Source: Paenibacillus sp. USDA918EY
GTDB lineage: Bacteria > Bacillota > Bacilli > Paenibacillales > Paenibacillaceae
DNA: 64,000 nucleotides
Direction: 5' to 3'
Assembly (NCBI RefSeq): GCF_009870825.1
Contig: NZ_WTWY01000005.1
Location: forward strand, 186,001-250,000
Shown: one piece after another, positions 37,154 to 46,459 of the stretch
Numbering within the stretch: the first letter of the stretch is position 1
Layout of the letters: every line of letters starts with the position of its first letter
Notes under the pieces: model-generated
What the model saw: the letters and a program-made list of their open reading frames with translations, nothing else
Told to the model about the DNA's origin: nothing
Database searches by the model: none
Made by a program: the position numbers and the translations under genes

Positions 37154-37813
37154 ATGTCGCTGCGATACGGCATTTTAGGTTTTTTAAGCAAATGGGAAGC
37201 TACGGGGTATGACCTGAAAAAAGAATTCGATGATTTTATGAGCATTTTCTGGCACTCGCATCTTTCGCAAATTTATCCGGAGCTTGGGCGGCTCGAACAA
37301 GATGGATTCATTGCAAGCCGCATGGAACCGCAATCAGGCAAACCGGACAAAAAAGTGTACGCCATTACGGAGAAAGGCAAGCGTGAGCTTTCCTCGTGGC
37401 TGCTCTCTCCTCCCGAATCCCCGAAAATCAAAGACGTATTTCTTATGCAGGTCTCTTTCATGGACAACATTCCGATCGAGGAAGTGGTTTTTCAGTTAAA
37501 AGCTTATCAAAAGGAGCGGGAACAGCGGCTGGCAAAAATGAAACGGATCCTGCTTGAACGCTGGGAAAGCATTCGCGAGCGGAACCTCATGAAATCGCGT
37601 ATTTTGATGAGTTCGGCCGTCGTCAGAAGAGGATTGGAACAAGAGCTTCATTACATACGCTGGTGCAAGGATACGATCGAGCTGGTGGAAGCATGCTCCC
37701 ATCTGTGGACAGCGGACGCCGAAGACCGGGAAGAAAAGACAATCCCTTTTTCGGAGGTCGAACCGGCTTTCCGGAAATTTTTCGGCGAACTGCTTCAGAT
37801 CGACGACATCTAA
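37154..37813 (+). CDS. PadR-family transcriptional regulator
   Basis: A 219-residue regulator with the N-terminal PadR winged helix (LRYGILGFLSKWEATGYDLK, HLSQIYPELGRLEQDGFI, KKVYAITEKGKREL) and a C-terminal Vir-like helical dimerisation domain, which makes it the long subfamily. It probably represses the MFS gene before it until a phenolic or drug ligand binds. AAAGGAAGG precedes the ATG. Confidence 0.9.
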   Translation: MSLRYGILGFLSKWEATGYDLKKEFDDFMSIFWHSHLSQIYPELGRLEQDGFIASRMEPQSGKPDKKVYAITEKGKRELSSWLLSPPESPKIKDVFLMQVSFMDNIPIEEVVFQLKAYQKEREQRLAKMKRILLERWESIRERNLMKSRILMSSAVVRRGLEQELHYIRWCKDTIELVEACSHLWTADAEDREEKTIPFSEVEPAFRKFFGELLQIDDI

Positions 37814-37851
37814 AACGGTTGCAAACCAGGTACCCACATCGGCCATCGTTA

Positions 37852-37860
37852 TGTTATAAT
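37852..37860 (+). promoter_or_regulatory. Extended -10 promoter of the queuosine operon
   Basis: TGTTATAAT (extended -10, perfect TATAAT) lies about 65 nt before the preQ1 aptamer. No clear -35 box, as expected for an extended -10 promoter. Confidence 0.6.
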
Positions 37861-37924
37861 GGACCGGTGCGTTTCAATCGCGCACAAAACAGAAGAAATC
37901 CGGCTGCGGTTATGCACCGCCCGG

Positions 37925-37960
37925 GAGAGGTTCGCGAACTCCCTCTATAAAAAACTAAGG
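37925..37960 (+). promoter_or_regulatory. preQ1-I riboswitch aptamer
   Basis: The P1 stem GAGAGG/CCTCT is closed by the loop TTCGCGAACT, and the tail ATAAAAAACTAAGG is the near-invariant A-rich strand that makes the pseudoknot with the loop. It matches the preQ1-I class and lies about 125 nt before queC. A terminator follows at once. Confidence 0.93.
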
Positions 37961-37962
37961 TC

Positions 37963-37998
37963 GCCCGTCGGGTTTATTTCCGTCTGGGCTTGTTTTTT
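37963..37998 (+). terminator. Intrinsic terminator of the preQ1 riboswitch
   Basis: GCCCG.CGG...CCG..TGGGC folds into a stem followed by TTGTTTTTTA, directly after the aptamer tail. Ligand binding would favour this stem, so the switch probably works by transcription termination. Confidence 0.75.
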
Positions 37999-38087
37999 AC
38001 GGTCAGTTCAAGAACCCTCTCTCTTCGAAGGTAGAAGCGTTTTACCTGCGCTTGTACGACAAATTTTGAAGATGGAGAGGTTTTTTT

Positions 38088-38756
38088 ATGCTCAAAAACG
38101 AAAAAGCGGTCGTCGTATTCAGCGGCGGCCAAGACAGCACCACCTGCCTGTTCTGGGCCAAACGGCAATTTGCGGAGGTCGAGACGGTGACGTTCGACTA
38201 TGGCCAGCGCCACCGTCTTGAAATCGAATGCGCGCAAGGGATCGCCAAAGAACTCGGCGTCAAAAACACCGTTCTGGATATGAGTCTGCTCAATCAGCTC
38301 GCCCCGAACGCGCTGACAAGAAGCGATATCGAAATCACGCAGGAAGACGGCGAGCTGCCGAGCACCTTCGTCGAAGGAAGAAATCATCTGTTCCTCAGCT
38401 TTGCGGCCGTGCTGGCCAAGGTGTCCGGCGCCAGACATCTGGTGACCGGCGTTTGCGAAACGGATTTCAGCGGATACCCGGATTGCCGGGACTCTTTCGT
38501 CAAGTCGCTGAACGTGACCTTGAATTTGGCGATGGATTACAATTTCGTGATCCACACGCCGCTGATGTGGCTGGATAAAGCCGAAACCTGGGCCATGGCG
38601 GACGATCTCGGCGCATTCGATTTTGTTCGCGAGCGGACGCTGACCTGCTACAACGGCGTCATCGGCGACGGCTGCGGCGAATGTCCTTCCTGCCAGCTGC
38701 GGCGCAGGGGCCTGGAACAATACCTGGAGCGCCGGACGCAGGAGGCATCCCGATGA
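38088..38756 (+). CDS. queC: 7-cyano-7-deazaguanine synthase QueC
   Basis: A 222-residue PP-loop enzyme that converts 7-carboxy-7-deazaguanine to preQ0 with ATP and ammonia. The ATP pyrophosphatase loop SGGQDSTT is at residues 12-19, TFDYGQRH follows, and the C-terminal zinc ligands are in CGECPSC plus an upstream Cys (LTCYNG). First gene of the operon under the preQ1 riboswitch. Its stop overlaps the queD start (ATGA). Confidence 0.95.
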   Translation: MLKNEKAVVVFSGGQDSTTCLFWAKRQFAEVETVTFDYGQRHRLEIECAQGIAKELGVKNTVLDMSLLNQLAPNALTRSDIEITQEDGELPSTFVEGRNHLFLSFAAVLAKVSGARHLVTGVCETDFSGYPDCRDSFVKSLNVTLNLAMDYNFVIHTPLMWLDKAETWAMADDLGAFDFVRERTLTCYNGVIGDGCGECPSCQLRRRGLEQYLERRTQEASR

Positions 38757-39247
38757 TGGGCCGAACGCCGGGCGAATTCCGGATCGTCGAGAAACTGCAG
38801 CAGCTGGGAACGGACATTCAGCCAAGCGAATTGAAATACCGCCATTACCGTGTCATGGTCAGCAAAGAATTTACTTTTGACGCCGCCCATCACCTGCACG
38901 CTTACGAAGGGAAATGCAAAAACCTGCATGGCCATACCTATAAAGCGGTGTTTGGGATCAGCGCATACCCGAACGAGATCGGAATCGCTGCCGATTTCGG
39001 GCTGATCAAAGAAATATGGAAGCAGCGCATCGAACCTTATCTCGACCATCGTTATCTCAATGAAACGCTGCCTCCGATGAACACGACCGCGGAAAACATG
39101 GCGATTTGGCTGTATGAGCAAATGGAAGCCGCGCTTGCCGAAAAGCCGTATGCCGATCTGATCGAGCAAGGCCGTACGGAATTCGTGAGGTTATACGAAA
39201 CGCCGACCAGCTACGCCGAATTTCGGAGAGAGTGGGTGGAAGCATGA
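38753..39247 (+). CDS. queD: 6-carboxy-5,6,7,8-tetrahydropterin synthase QueD
   Basis: A 164-residue QueD. It turns dihydroneopterin triphosphate into 6-carboxytetrahydropterin. Zinc histidines: His46 or His47 in [20 protein letters not shown] and the HGH pair (His59, His61); Cys55 is the catalytic nucleophile. It has about 35 extra residues at the N-terminus compared with the minimal family member. ATG at 38753 overlaps the queC stop with AGGAGG upstream. Confidence 0.92.
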   Translation: MMGRTPGEFRIVEKLQQLGTDIQPSELKYRHYRVMVSKEFTFDAAHHLHAYEGKCKNLHGHTYKAVFGISAYPNEIGIAADFGLIKEIWKQRIEPYLDHRYLNETLPPMNTTAENMAIWLYEQMEAALAEKPYADLIEQGRTEFVRLYETPTSYAEFRREWVEA

Positions 39248-40002
39248 GCGAAACGCGCAGCACCGTGAAGTCCCCTCCCCCCATTCCCGTATTGGAGATA
39301 TTCGGTCCAACGGTTCAAGGCGAAGGCATGGTCATCGGGCAAAAAACGATGTTCGTCCGCACCGCCGGCTGCGACTACCGCTGCGCTTGGTGCGACTCCG
39401 CATTTACTTGGGACGGAAGCGGAGTCAAGGACATCCGGAAGATGAACGCCGCGGAGGTATGGGGCGAGTTGAAACGCATCGGAGGAAACCGTTTCTCGCA
39501 TGTGACGATTTCAGGCGGCAACCCGCTCCTGCTTCCCCAGCTCTCTTCCCTCGTGGAACTGCTTCAATCCGAAGGCATCCGGATCGCCGTAGAAACCCAA
39601 GGCTCGAGATGGCAGGATTGGCTGGCGGAAATCGATGAAGTCACGATATCGCCGAAGCCGCCAAGCTCCGGAATGACGACCGATTGGGAACGGCTGGACG
39701 ATATCGTGGACCGGCTCCGCAGACGTCCGGTTCCTTACGCGTTCAGCTTGAAGGTCGTCATATTCGATGACCGGGACCTGGAGTACGCGGAGTCCGTGCT
39801 TTTCCGTTATCCCGGCGTGCCGATGTATTTGCAGGTCGGAAACCGGGATACGTCGCGGATGGACAAGGACAGACATGCCGCCGAGCTGCTCATGCAGTAT
39901 GAGTCGTTGATCGACAAGGTTACGGCATCGGAAGCATTAAACGAGGTGCGCGTGCTTCCGCAGCTTCATACGCTCGTGTGGGGCAATAAACGGGGCGTTT
40001 AG
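39244..40002 (+). CDS. queE: 7-carboxy-7-deazaguanine synthase QueE
   Basis: A 252-residue radical SAM enzyme making 7-carboxy-7-deazaguanine. The cluster-binding motif is CDYRCAWC (Cys43, Cys47, Cys50: the CX3CX2C spacing), preceded by GPTVQGEG, the QueE substrate segment, and followed by [12 protein letters not shown] at 39244 overlaps the queD stop (ATGA). Confidence 0.94.
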   Translation: MSETRSTVKSPPPIPVLEIFGPTVQGEGMVIGQKTMFVRTAGCDYRCAWCDSAFTWDGSGVKDIRKMNAAEVWGELKRIGGNRFSHVTISGGNPLLLPQLSSLVELLQSEGIRIAVETQGSRWQDWLAEIDEVTISPKPPSSGMTTDWERLDDIVDRLRRRPVPYAFSLKVVIFDDRDLEYAESVLFRYPGVPMYLQVGNRDTSRMDKDRHAAELLMQYESLIDKVTASEALNEVRVLPQLHTLVWGNKRGV

Positions 40003-40045
40003 GACGAAGCGAACGATCTCTTTTTTACAACAAGGAGGAAAAACA

Positions 40046-40543
40046 ATGGCTGGAAGACAACCTGATGAAATGAAGGATTTGACGCTGCTCGGCAACCAGG
40101 GGACGAAATACGTGTTCAAATACGCGCCCGAGGTGCTTGAGAGCTTTGACAATAAACATGCATACCGCGATTATTTCGTGAAATTCAATTTTCCGGAGTT
40201 TACGAGCCTGTGCCCCATTACGGGCCAGCCGGATTTCGCCACGCTGCATATCAGCTACATTCCGGACCAAAAGATGGTTGAGAGCAAGTCCCTGAAATTG
40301 TATCTTTTCAGCTTCCGCAACCACGGCGATTTCCACGAAGACTGCATGAACATTATCATGAACGATCTGATCAAGCTGATGGATCCCCGCTATATCGAAG
40401 TATGGGGCAAATTTACGCCACGGGGCGGGATTTCCATCGATCCGTATTGCAATTACGGAAAACCCGGAACCAAATACGAAAAGATGGCGGAACACCGCCT
40501 CATGAACCATGATCTGTATCCCGAAAAAATCGATAATCGCTAA
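40046..40543 (+). CDS. queF: NADPH-dependent preQ0 reductase QueF
   Basis: A 165-residue QueF of the short (unimodular) type. The catalytic Cys56 is in [13 protein letters not shown], and the ESKSLKLY motif with the substrate-binding Glu lies downstream. It reduces preQ0 to preQ1, the ligand of the riboswitch upstream, so the operon is under product feedback. AAGGAGG precedes the ATG. Confidence 0.96.
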   Translation: MAGRQPDEMKDLTLLGNQGTKYVFKYAPEVLESFDNKHAYRDYFVKFNFPEFTSLCPITGQPDFATLHISYIPDQKMVESKSLKLYLFSFRNHGDFHEDCMNIIMNDLIKLMDPRYIEVWGKFTPRGGISIDPYCNYGKPGTKYEKMAEHRLMNHDLYPEKIDNR

Positions 40544-40558
40544 TCGGGCGAACCAAGC

Positions 40559-40585
40559 AAAAAAGCCGCATTGCTGCGGCTTTTT
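40559..40585 (+). terminator. Terminator of the que operon
   Basis: AAAAAAGCCGCA-ttgc-TGCGGCTTTTT. Confidence 0.9.
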
Positions 40586-40669
40586 CATTTTAAATGCGGT
40601 TGCCTTCGTTTCTCGATCTAATAAAGAGGAATTTGACAGATGCATTTCTTGCATTTTTGCATTTCTTGC

Positions 40670-41521
40670 TCAAGGCTGCTTATTCAACTTGATCCTTACG
40701 GTTTCGGGTCCGGTCTGCACAAGGCTTCCCCCTTTGGGCTCCAGACTGATCACGATCCGGTCGGGATTCATGATGCCGTATCCGTAATAATACCCTTTTC
40801 CTTGCAGATTGCGGGTTAACATCATTCCGGCGCTGAACGATTGCTGTTCATGCTGAAGCCATACCTGGTAATCCTTTTCCTCGGACGGATTTAATCCGTC
40901 CATGACGATGAGCAGTTCGCCCGAGTCCGGATTGATCCAAAGCCCTCCGGAGCCGTGCAGCGGCGGAAGCGGCGCGATAGGGTATTTCTCGTAGTCCGCG
41001 GATTGCATGTAAGCGATTTTTGAGGTTACCTGCCGCTCGATGGACGCGTCGGAAGGGTTTGCTTGATGTTTCAAAGCGAACAGCCCGGCGAACAAGCATA
41101 TCATCAGTGCCAGCCCGGCTGCGCCTGGAAGGATAAATCTGCGCTTTAGCTTCAGCCGAATGCGGAATGAGCGCAGCAAGGCAAGCAAACGAAGCTTTCG
41201 GCCCAAACGCGCGGGAGGCCCGAAGTCGGGTTGAACGGTACGGGCGATCATTTTGTCGGGTTCAACCATGCAGGCTTCATCTTCCGGCGTGTTTCCTTGC
41301 TCCCGCAAGCTTAAGGCTTGCATTTCCGGAACCGCCATTAAACTTTCCCACTCGTTTAGCCTTTCCGCGCAATGCGAACATTGCGCAGCATGGGCCGCAA
41401 CCCGCAGCCGCTCGGCTTCCCCCAGACGATTCATGGCGTAATCGACCAGTTTTTCTTCGGGCAGGACAACACAATTGCGGCTCTCCTCTTTATTCCCACT
41501 TTCCGGTCTCCATGAATGCAT
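40670..41521 (-). CDS. RskA-like anti-sigma factor with zinc-binding ZAS motif
   Basis: A 283-residue membrane anti-sigma factor. The cytoplasmic N-terminal part carries HAAQCSHC (HxxxCxxC), one transmembrane segment lies at about 140-162 (FILPGAAGLALMICLFAGLF), and the extracytoplasmic domain ends in the anti-sigma-K/RskA pattern (GGLWINPDSGELLIVMDGLN, YQVWLQ). ATG at 41521 follows GGAGGTG at 6 nt and lies inside the sigma gene, so the two overlap by 32 nt and are translated together. Confidence 0.88.
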   Translation of the reverse strand: MHSWRPESGNKEESRNCVVLPEEKLVDYAMNRLGEAERLRVAAHAAQCSHCAERLNEWESLMAVPEMQALSLREQGNTPEDEACMVEPDKMIARTVQPDFGPPARLGRKLRLLALLRSFRIRLKLKRRFILPGAAGLALMICLFAGLFALKHQANPSDASIERQVTSKIAYMQSADYEKYPIAPLPPLHGSGGLWINPDSGELLIVMDGLNPSEEKDYQVWLQHEQQSFSAGMMLTRNLQGKGYYYGYGIMNPDRIVISLEPKGGSLVQTGPETVRIKLNKQP

Positions 41522-42107
41522 GCGGCTCACCTCCGTTCGCTGCTTGTTTCGCCTGATTCTCCTGCAGCTGTCCCCGCAAATTGCGAATCCCGTATCGGAT
41601 CAAAGATTTGACGGTGCCCACGGGCTTTTGCATCCTGTCGGCAAGTTCGCGGTGCGAGAGCTGCATGATGTAGCTGCCGTACAGCGCCATCCGCTGCAAA
41701 GGCGGGATGCTGCCCAGCGCATGGCGGATCCGTTCCCGATCCAGATGCCGGAACGCTTCCAGTTCGGCGGATTCAAGCTGACCCGCCCAATGCGACTCGC
41801 TCAAATCCCCGCCTGTTTGTTCCATGGCGGCCACGCGCTGTTTTTTCCGGAGCCGGTCCATCGCCCTGCTCCGCACGCGGACGGCAAGCCATGCTTCCAC
41901 GCTCCCCCGCTCCGGGTCGTATTGGCCCGCCTTTTGCATCACTTCGATGAAGACCTCCTGGCATACATCCTCCGCTTCGAGCGCATCCTTCAGCCAGTGC
42001 TCCGAAAGCCGGTAAACCATGGGCGCAAACGCATCATAGAAACGGTTAAAGGCTGCCGCCGAGCCTTCCGCGATTTCTTTGAGCCACTCGGCAGGATGTT
42101 CTTCCAT
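41490..42107 (-). CDS. ECF RNA polymerase sigma factor (SigK-like, partner of RskA)
   Basis: A sigma factor of about 205 residues with region 2 (FNRFYDAFAPMVYRLSEHWL, DALEAEDVCQEVFIEVMQ) and region 4 (PPLQRMALYGSYIMQLSHRE, KPVGTVKSLIRYGIRNLR). The family is that of sigma factors paired with RskA-type anti-sigma proteins. An ATG at 42107 has GAGGGGGG 10 nt upstream; the ATG at 42134 is possible but its GGGTGA site is too close. Divergent from the NEW3/ABC operon, which may be a target. Confidence 0.87.
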   Translation of the reverse strand: MEEHPAEWLKEIAEGSAAAFNRFYDAFAPMVYRLSEHWLKDALEAEDVCQEVFIEVMQKAGQYDPERGSVEAWLAVRVRSRAMDRLRKKQRVAAMEQTGGDLSESHWAGQLESAELEAFRHLDRERIRHALGSIPPLQRMALYGSYIMQLSHRELADRMQKPVGTVKSLIRYGIRNLRGQLQENQAKQAANGGEPHAFMETGKWE

Positions 42108-42336
42108 CTTCGATGATCCCCCCTCATGTGTCATTCACCCTTTTTCAAGTCCGGGCTGTCGTGATTATTCAGCAACATTTTAGCAGAAGCGGATGGGAAC
42201 GGATTCACCTTCCTGAGAGTTTTATCTGATTTTCAGCAATTTTTTATCTTTTTTTAAGCTTCGGATAAATCCGATTCCGTTCCGGGCTACGTACTCCAAA
42301 TGAAAAAAACAATTTCAATTAGGAGGGTTATGTTTC

Positions 42337-43500
42337 ATGACACGATTCCTTAGGAACATCAAACTGACGGGCCTTATTCTTGTTATTGCGCTCGGAATCG
42401 GGCCGCTTCTCGGCGGCATATCCGCCCACGCAGCCGGCGGGGTGACTTTGTATACTTCGTATACATCCATCTCGGTCCCTCCCGGCGAATCGCTGAATTA
42501 TAACGTCGAACTGAAAAACGATACCGGCAGCGTCATCACGGCTCCACTCTCCATCCCCGACCTGCCTCAAAACTGGACCGCCAAAATGACCGGCGACGGC
42601 TGGGATTTGAACGAAATTTCGGTTCTGCCGAATTCGTCGCAAACGATCTCCCTTGCCGTTACGGTGCCGATGCAAATCGATAAAGGCACGTACCGCTTCA
42701 CGCTGAAAGCCGGAAGTTTGGCTTCCTTGCCGCTGACCGTGCAAATTACGGAAAAAGGCACCTACCAAACCGAGCTGACCACCGAACAGGCCAATTTGGA
42801 AGGCCATTCGGACGCGACGTTTACGTATTCGGTCAATCTGCAGAACCGGACGGCCGAGAAGCAAACCTATGCGCTGACCTCCCAAGCGGAACCCGGCTGG
42901 GACGTCACATTCAGCGCGGACAGCAAGCAGGTGTCTTCCGTCGAAGTGGATCCCGGCGGCAGCAAAGCGATTACGGTCAACGTCAAACCGGCGGAAAACG
43001 TCACGAAAGGAACGTTTAAAATCCCGATTCGCGCCTATAACCAATCAACGGACGCCCAGCTTGTCCTTGAAGCGGCCATTTCCGGAAAATACAGCATGGA
43101 ACTGACGACGCCCAGCGGATTGCTCAGCACCGACGTCAAAGCCGGCGGCAGCAAAACGGTCGAACTCGTGGTCAAAAACACCGGCACGGCCGATCTGACC
43201 GACATCAATTTGACGTCTTCCGCGCCAAGCAATTGGGAGGTTACGTTTAATCCGAAAACGATCGATAAGCTGGCGGCCGGCAAGTCAACCACCGTCGAAG
43301 CCAAGCTGACGTCCAGCGATAAAGCCATTGCGGGCGATTACGTCACGGACATGACGGCGCAAGCTTCGGAAGCTTCCTCGACGGCGACCTTCCGGGTAGC
43401 GGTCAAAGGCTCCGTTCTTTGGGGTTGGATCGGCGTGTTGATCATTCTCGTCATCCTCGGCGGAATCTATGTGCTTATTCGTAAATACGGGAGGAGATAA
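42337..43500 (+). CDS. Exported NEW3-domain protein with C-terminal membrane anchor
   Basis: A 387-residue protein. Signal peptide residues 1-32 (ends AHAAGG), then repeated immunoglobulin-like NEW3 (NPCBM-associated) units: SISVPPGESLNYNVELKNDT, HSDATFTYSVNLQNRTAEKQ, KAGGSKTVELVVKNTG, each with the -NWxxxFxP- or -GWDVTF- strand; a single C-terminal transmembrane helix (WGWIGVLIILVILGGIYVLI) and RKYGRR. Such proteins precede ABC-2 type transporters in bacilli. Its stop overlaps the ATPase start (TAATG). Likely a membrane-surface partner of the transporter. Confidence 0.85.
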   Translation: MTRFLRNIKLTGLILVIALGIGPLLGGISAHAAGGVTLYTSYTSISVPPGESLNYNVELKNDTGSVITAPLSIPDLPQNWTAKMTGDGWDLNEISVLPNSSQTISLAVTVPMQIDKGTYRFTLKAGSLASLPLTVQITEKGTYQTELTTEQANLEGHSDATFTYSVNLQNRTAEKQTYALTSQAEPGWDVTFSADSKQVSSVEVDPGGSKAITVNVKPAENVTKGTFKIPIRAYNQSTDAQLVLEAAISGKYSMELTTPSGLLSTDVKAGGSKTVELVVKNTGTADLTDINLTSSAPSNWEVTFNPKTIDKLAAGKSTTVEAKLTSSDKAIAGDYVTDMTAQASEASSTATFRVAVKGSVLWGWIGVLIILVILGGIYVLIRKYGRR

Positions 43501-44513
43501 TGGTGGCGGAAACAGTCATCGACATCGAGCAATTGTCCAAAAGCTACGGCACCCATCGGGCCGTTGACAGCTTGTCCCTGCAAATCCGCCGCGGTGAAAT
43601 CTTCGGTCTGCTCGGCCCGAACGGCGCCGGGAAATCCACGACGATTCTGATGCTGCTCGGGCTCAGCGAGCCCGATGGCGGAACGATTAACGTGCTCGGC
43701 ATGAATCCGACCCGGCAGCCGATCGAAGTCAAACGCCGCGTCGGGTATTTGCCCGACGACGTCGGCTTTTACGAGGATTGGACCGGCCTTGAGAACCTCA
43801 AGCTGACCGCAAGGCTGAACGGAATCGGCGAAAAGGAAGCCCATGAACGCGCGATAAGGCTGCTGGACCAGGTGGGCCTAAAAGAAGCCGCCCACAAAAA
43901 GGCAGGCGCCTATTCGCGCGGGATGCGGCAGCGCCTCGGACTCGCGGACGTGCTGATCAAGCGGCCGGAAATCATCATCCTCGACGAACCGACGCTCGGG
44001 ATCGACCCGAAAGGGATCGACGAGCTGCTGGCGCTGATTTACGGACTAAGCCGGGAACAAGGGTTAACCGTCTTGTTATCCTCCCACCAGCTGCATCAGG
44101 TCCAGCAAATTTGCGACCGGGTCGGATTGTTCGTCAAAGGCAAACTGCTCGCGGAAGGCAATCTCGATACACTGACGCGCCAACTGCTGACGGATACGCC
44201 GATCCTGATCACCGCCGAAGTGGATCGCGCCGACCGGCAGCTTTTGGACGGATTGAACGATTTGGAAGGAGTTCAGGGTGCGGAAGTAGCAACGCAGGAT
44301 CAGGATGCGTTTCTTGCGCCAAGCAGCCGCGTCCTGATCCAGATCGGGTGCAGCGAGGATTGCAGCGATGCGATTGCCCGGTTCATCGTCTCGTCGGGCG
44401 TATCCTTATTCAGTCTGCAGCGGAAACAATACGGGCTGGACGAAATCTATCGGCGTTATTTTGCGGGAGGTGAGGAACGTGGAAGCAAGCGCACTAAAAA
44501 AACGGTTAAATAA
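43500..44513 (+). CDS. ABC transporter ATP-binding protein
   Basis: A 337-residue single ATPase domain. Walker A GPNGAGKSTT (residues 39-48), signature YSRGMRQRLGLA, Walker B IIILDEPTLGID, and the H-loop in LLSSHQLHQV. A C-terminal extension of about 100 residues follows, as in ABC-2/NodI-type export ATPases. It overlaps both neighbours, so expression is coupled. Confidence 0.92.
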   Translation: MVAETVIDIEQLSKSYGTHRAVDSLSLQIRRGEIFGLLGPNGAGKSTTILMLLGLSEPDGGTINVLGMNPTRQPIEVKRRVGYLPDDVGFYEDWTGLENLKLTARLNGIGEKEAHERAIRLLDQVGLKEAAHKKAGAYSRGMRQRLGLADVLIKRPEIIILDEPTLGIDPKGIDELLALIYGLSREQGLTVLLSSHQLHQVQQICDRVGLFVKGKLLAEGNLDTLTRQLLTDTPILITAEVDRADRQLLDGLNDLEGVQGAEVATQDQDAFLAPSSRVLIQIGCSEDCSDAIARFIVSSGVSLFSLQRKQYGLDEIYRRYFAGGEERGSKRTKKTVK

Positions 44514-45561
44514 ATGGGTACATGAAGTATCCGAGAGGCTTCCCGACGGCTTCCGGAAATTTGCGGGCTCCTTGTCGGACCGCGACCGGTTTGACAAGTC
44601 CAATGCCAATCCGGCAGCATTTCGGGTGCTTGTCCGCAAGGAAATCGCCGACCATGTCCGGAGCTGGCGCTTTATTCTGCTTCTGGCCATCATTTTTTTG
44701 ACTTGCGTAGCCTCTCTTTATACGGCCTTGCACAGCCTGCAGGATGCCATCAAATCGGAAGACGGCTACAGCGATTTCGTCATCTTGAAGCTATTCACCA
44801 TCTCGGACGGCACCTTGCCTTCCTTTATCGGGTTCATCGGGTTTCTCGGGCCGCTGCTGGGGATCGGCCTCGGTTTTGACGCCGTCAACAGCGAACGCAA
44901 CAAGGGGACGCTCAGCCGGATCATGGCGCAGCCTATCCACCGCGACGATCTGCTCAACGCCAAATTCACCGCCGCCCTGTTTATCATCGGGTTCATGTTT
45001 TTGGCGCTCGGCCTGCTGGTTTTATCGCTCGGTTTGCTTATCGTGGGGCTTCCCCCGTCCTTCGAGGAATTGCTGCGGATTATCGCGTTTTTGGTCGTGA
45101 CCGTATTTTATATCGGATTTTGGCTTAACCTGTCCATCCTGTTTTCGGTCCGTTTCCGCCAGCCGGCAACGTCGGCGCTGGCCGGGATCGCCGTTTGGCT
45201 GTTCTTCAGCTTCTTTTACGACATGATCCTGAATCTGGTGTCCTCCGTGCTGCTGCGCAACGGCCAAAACGCATCCGTCGACGACATGCTGCATCATGTC
45301 AGCCTGATGATGGGGCTCAGCCGGATTTCGCCGTATACGCTTTTTAATGAAGCGACATCGACTCTGCTGATGCCTACCGTGCGCAACCTGGGGCCGTTGA
45401 CGACCGAGCAGGCATACGGGGCCATCGACAGCCCGCTTCCGTTCGGGCAAAGCCTGTTGCTCGTGTGGCCGCAGGTCACCGGACTTGTTGCGCTGACGCT
45501 GGTCTGCTTCGCCATTTCCTATGTGATGTTTCTTCGTCAGGAAATCCGCGGCCGCTCATAA
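44479..45561 (+). CDS. ABC-2 type transporter permease
   Basis: A 360-residue integral membrane protein with about six helices (FILLLAIIFLTCVASLYTAL, FIGFIGFLGPLLGIGLGFDA, and others) and the NSERNKGTLSRIMAQPIHRD cytoplasmic motif common to NosY/ABC-2 permeases. GTG start at 44479 with GGGAGGTGAGG upstream, inside the ATPase gene (35-nt overlap). Partner of the NEW3 protein and the ATPase; substrate unknown. Confidence 0.88.
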   Translation: MEASALKKRLNKWVHEVSERLPDGFRKFAGSLSDRDRFDKSNANPAAFRVLVRKEIADHVRSWRFILLLAIIFLTCVASLYTALHSLQDAIKSEDGYSDFVILKLFTISDGTLPSFIGFIGFLGPLLGIGLGFDAVNSERNKGTLSRIMAQPIHRDDLLNAKFTAALFIIGFMFLALGLLVLSLGLLIVGLPPSFEELLRIIAFLVVTVFYIGFWLNLSILFSVRFRQPATSALAGIAVWLFFSFFYDMILNLVSSVLLRNGQNASVDDMLHHVSLMMGLSRISPYTLFNEATSTLLMPTVRNLGPLTTEQAYGAIDSPLPFGQSLLLVWPQVTGLVALTLVCFAISYVMFLRQEIRGRS

Positions 45562-45586
45562 GCCGATAACTTCGGCACATCCACGG

Positions 45587-45627
45587 AAAGCAGCTCTCCC
45601 TGAAAACCTATCCGGGGAGGCTGCTTT
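45587..45627 (+). terminator. Terminator of the NEW3-ABC operon
   Basis: AAAGCAG.TCTCCC...GGGGAG.CTGCTTT stem with TTTTCGTTT after it. Confidence 0.75.
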
Positions 45628-45820
45628 TCGTTTAGCGACCTTTTCGTTTCCTTAGGAAGGGCGCTGCGTGGACCGGAATGGAAGAGGACGTTCAAGCCTG
45701 TTCGTACGCCCACCAGTTACGGGCCAAGCAAATATGATGAATTTGTCTACTATGAACGACAAAAAGCGCCTTGGCCAAGGCAGGCCACAACGCTCTGAAC
45801 AGGAAATCCGGCACCTATTT

Positions 45821-46363
45821 TTAATGAACCTTATAATGCAGCATGGCAATATCCCCGAGTCGTTTGATATCGTGCAGTTCGAACGTCGAGGGAACGGTTC
45901 CTTGCGGAAACAATGGGATGCCGCGGCCAAGCACCTTCGGGACGACGGCAATCATGGCTTCGTCCATCAGCCTTTCTTCCATGAAGGCTTGGACCAGCTT
46001 GCCGCCGCCTGCGAGCCAGACCGCTCCTTCGGTTTGTTTTTGGAGCCGCTGGACCAGTCCCGTCAGCGCCTCGTTCGTAAACGTGACATGAGCGTTTTCT
46101 TTTTGCCCGGACGGATTGCGGGTTACGACGTAACAAGGTTTGCCTGGATAAGGAAATTCATCAGTCAACTTGAGCATCTCGTCGTAAGTCTGCCTGCCCA
46201 TGATGATCGTGCCTACCGTGCCGTAAAATTCGGCGTATCCGTTGTCGCCGCCGTCTCCTTTGACGTCCATCAGCCAATCCACAGAACCGTCCGGCAGGGC
46301 AATATACCCGTCCAGACTGATCGCAAGATACAACACCACTTTTTTGGCATTCGATTGGTTCAT
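45821..46363 (-). CDS. Dihydrofolate reductase family protein (RibD C-terminal domain fold)
   Basis: A 180-residue DHFR-like protein: VVLYLAISLDGYIALPDGSVDW at the start, TIIMGRQTYDEML, and WLAGGGKLVQAF for NADPH binding. This stand-alone family (YwjB/YyaP type) is annotated as a reductase, but its substrate is unknown; it is not a classical folA. The ATG at 46363 follows AAGGGAG. It is divergent from the WYL regulator, which likely controls it. Confidence 0.85.
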   Translation of the reverse strand: MNQSNAKKVVLYLAISLDGYIALPDGSVDWLMDVKGDGGDNGYAEFYGTVGTIIMGRQTYDEMLKLTDEFPYPGKPCYVVTRNPSGQKENAHVTFTNEALTGLVQRLQKQTEGAVWLAGGGKLVQAFMEERLMDEAMIAVVPKVLGRGIPLFPQGTVPSTFELHDIKRLGDIAMLHYKVH

Positions 46364-46403
46364 TGGTTTATCGCTCCCTTCTGATTCTATGCTACAATAC
46401 ATT

Positions 46404-46422
46404 TATGACATTAGTTGTCGTA
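46404..46422. promoter_or_regulatory. Palindrome TATGACAttagtTGTCgTA between yyaP-like gene and WYL regulator
   Basis: GACA-ttagt-TGTC with matching TA/TA flanks lies in the 96-nt divergent region, at the place where both promoters must lie. Likely operator of the WYL regulator. Confidence 0.5.
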
Positions 46423-46459
46423 TATATAGGGATTGATGTTCGGAAGGAGCGGACCAAGG

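Noticed and set aside
38753..39247. queD starting further upstream at 38681
   Set aside because: That frame overlaps queC by 75 nt and has no site; the ATG at 38753 has AGGAGG and the usual ATGA overlap.
45562..45820. Possible peptide TPTSYGPSKYDEFVYYERQK read on the plus strand
   Set aside because: The frame begins inside the terminator at 45587 and has no start codon or ribosome binding site; I could not link it to a family, so it may be chance.
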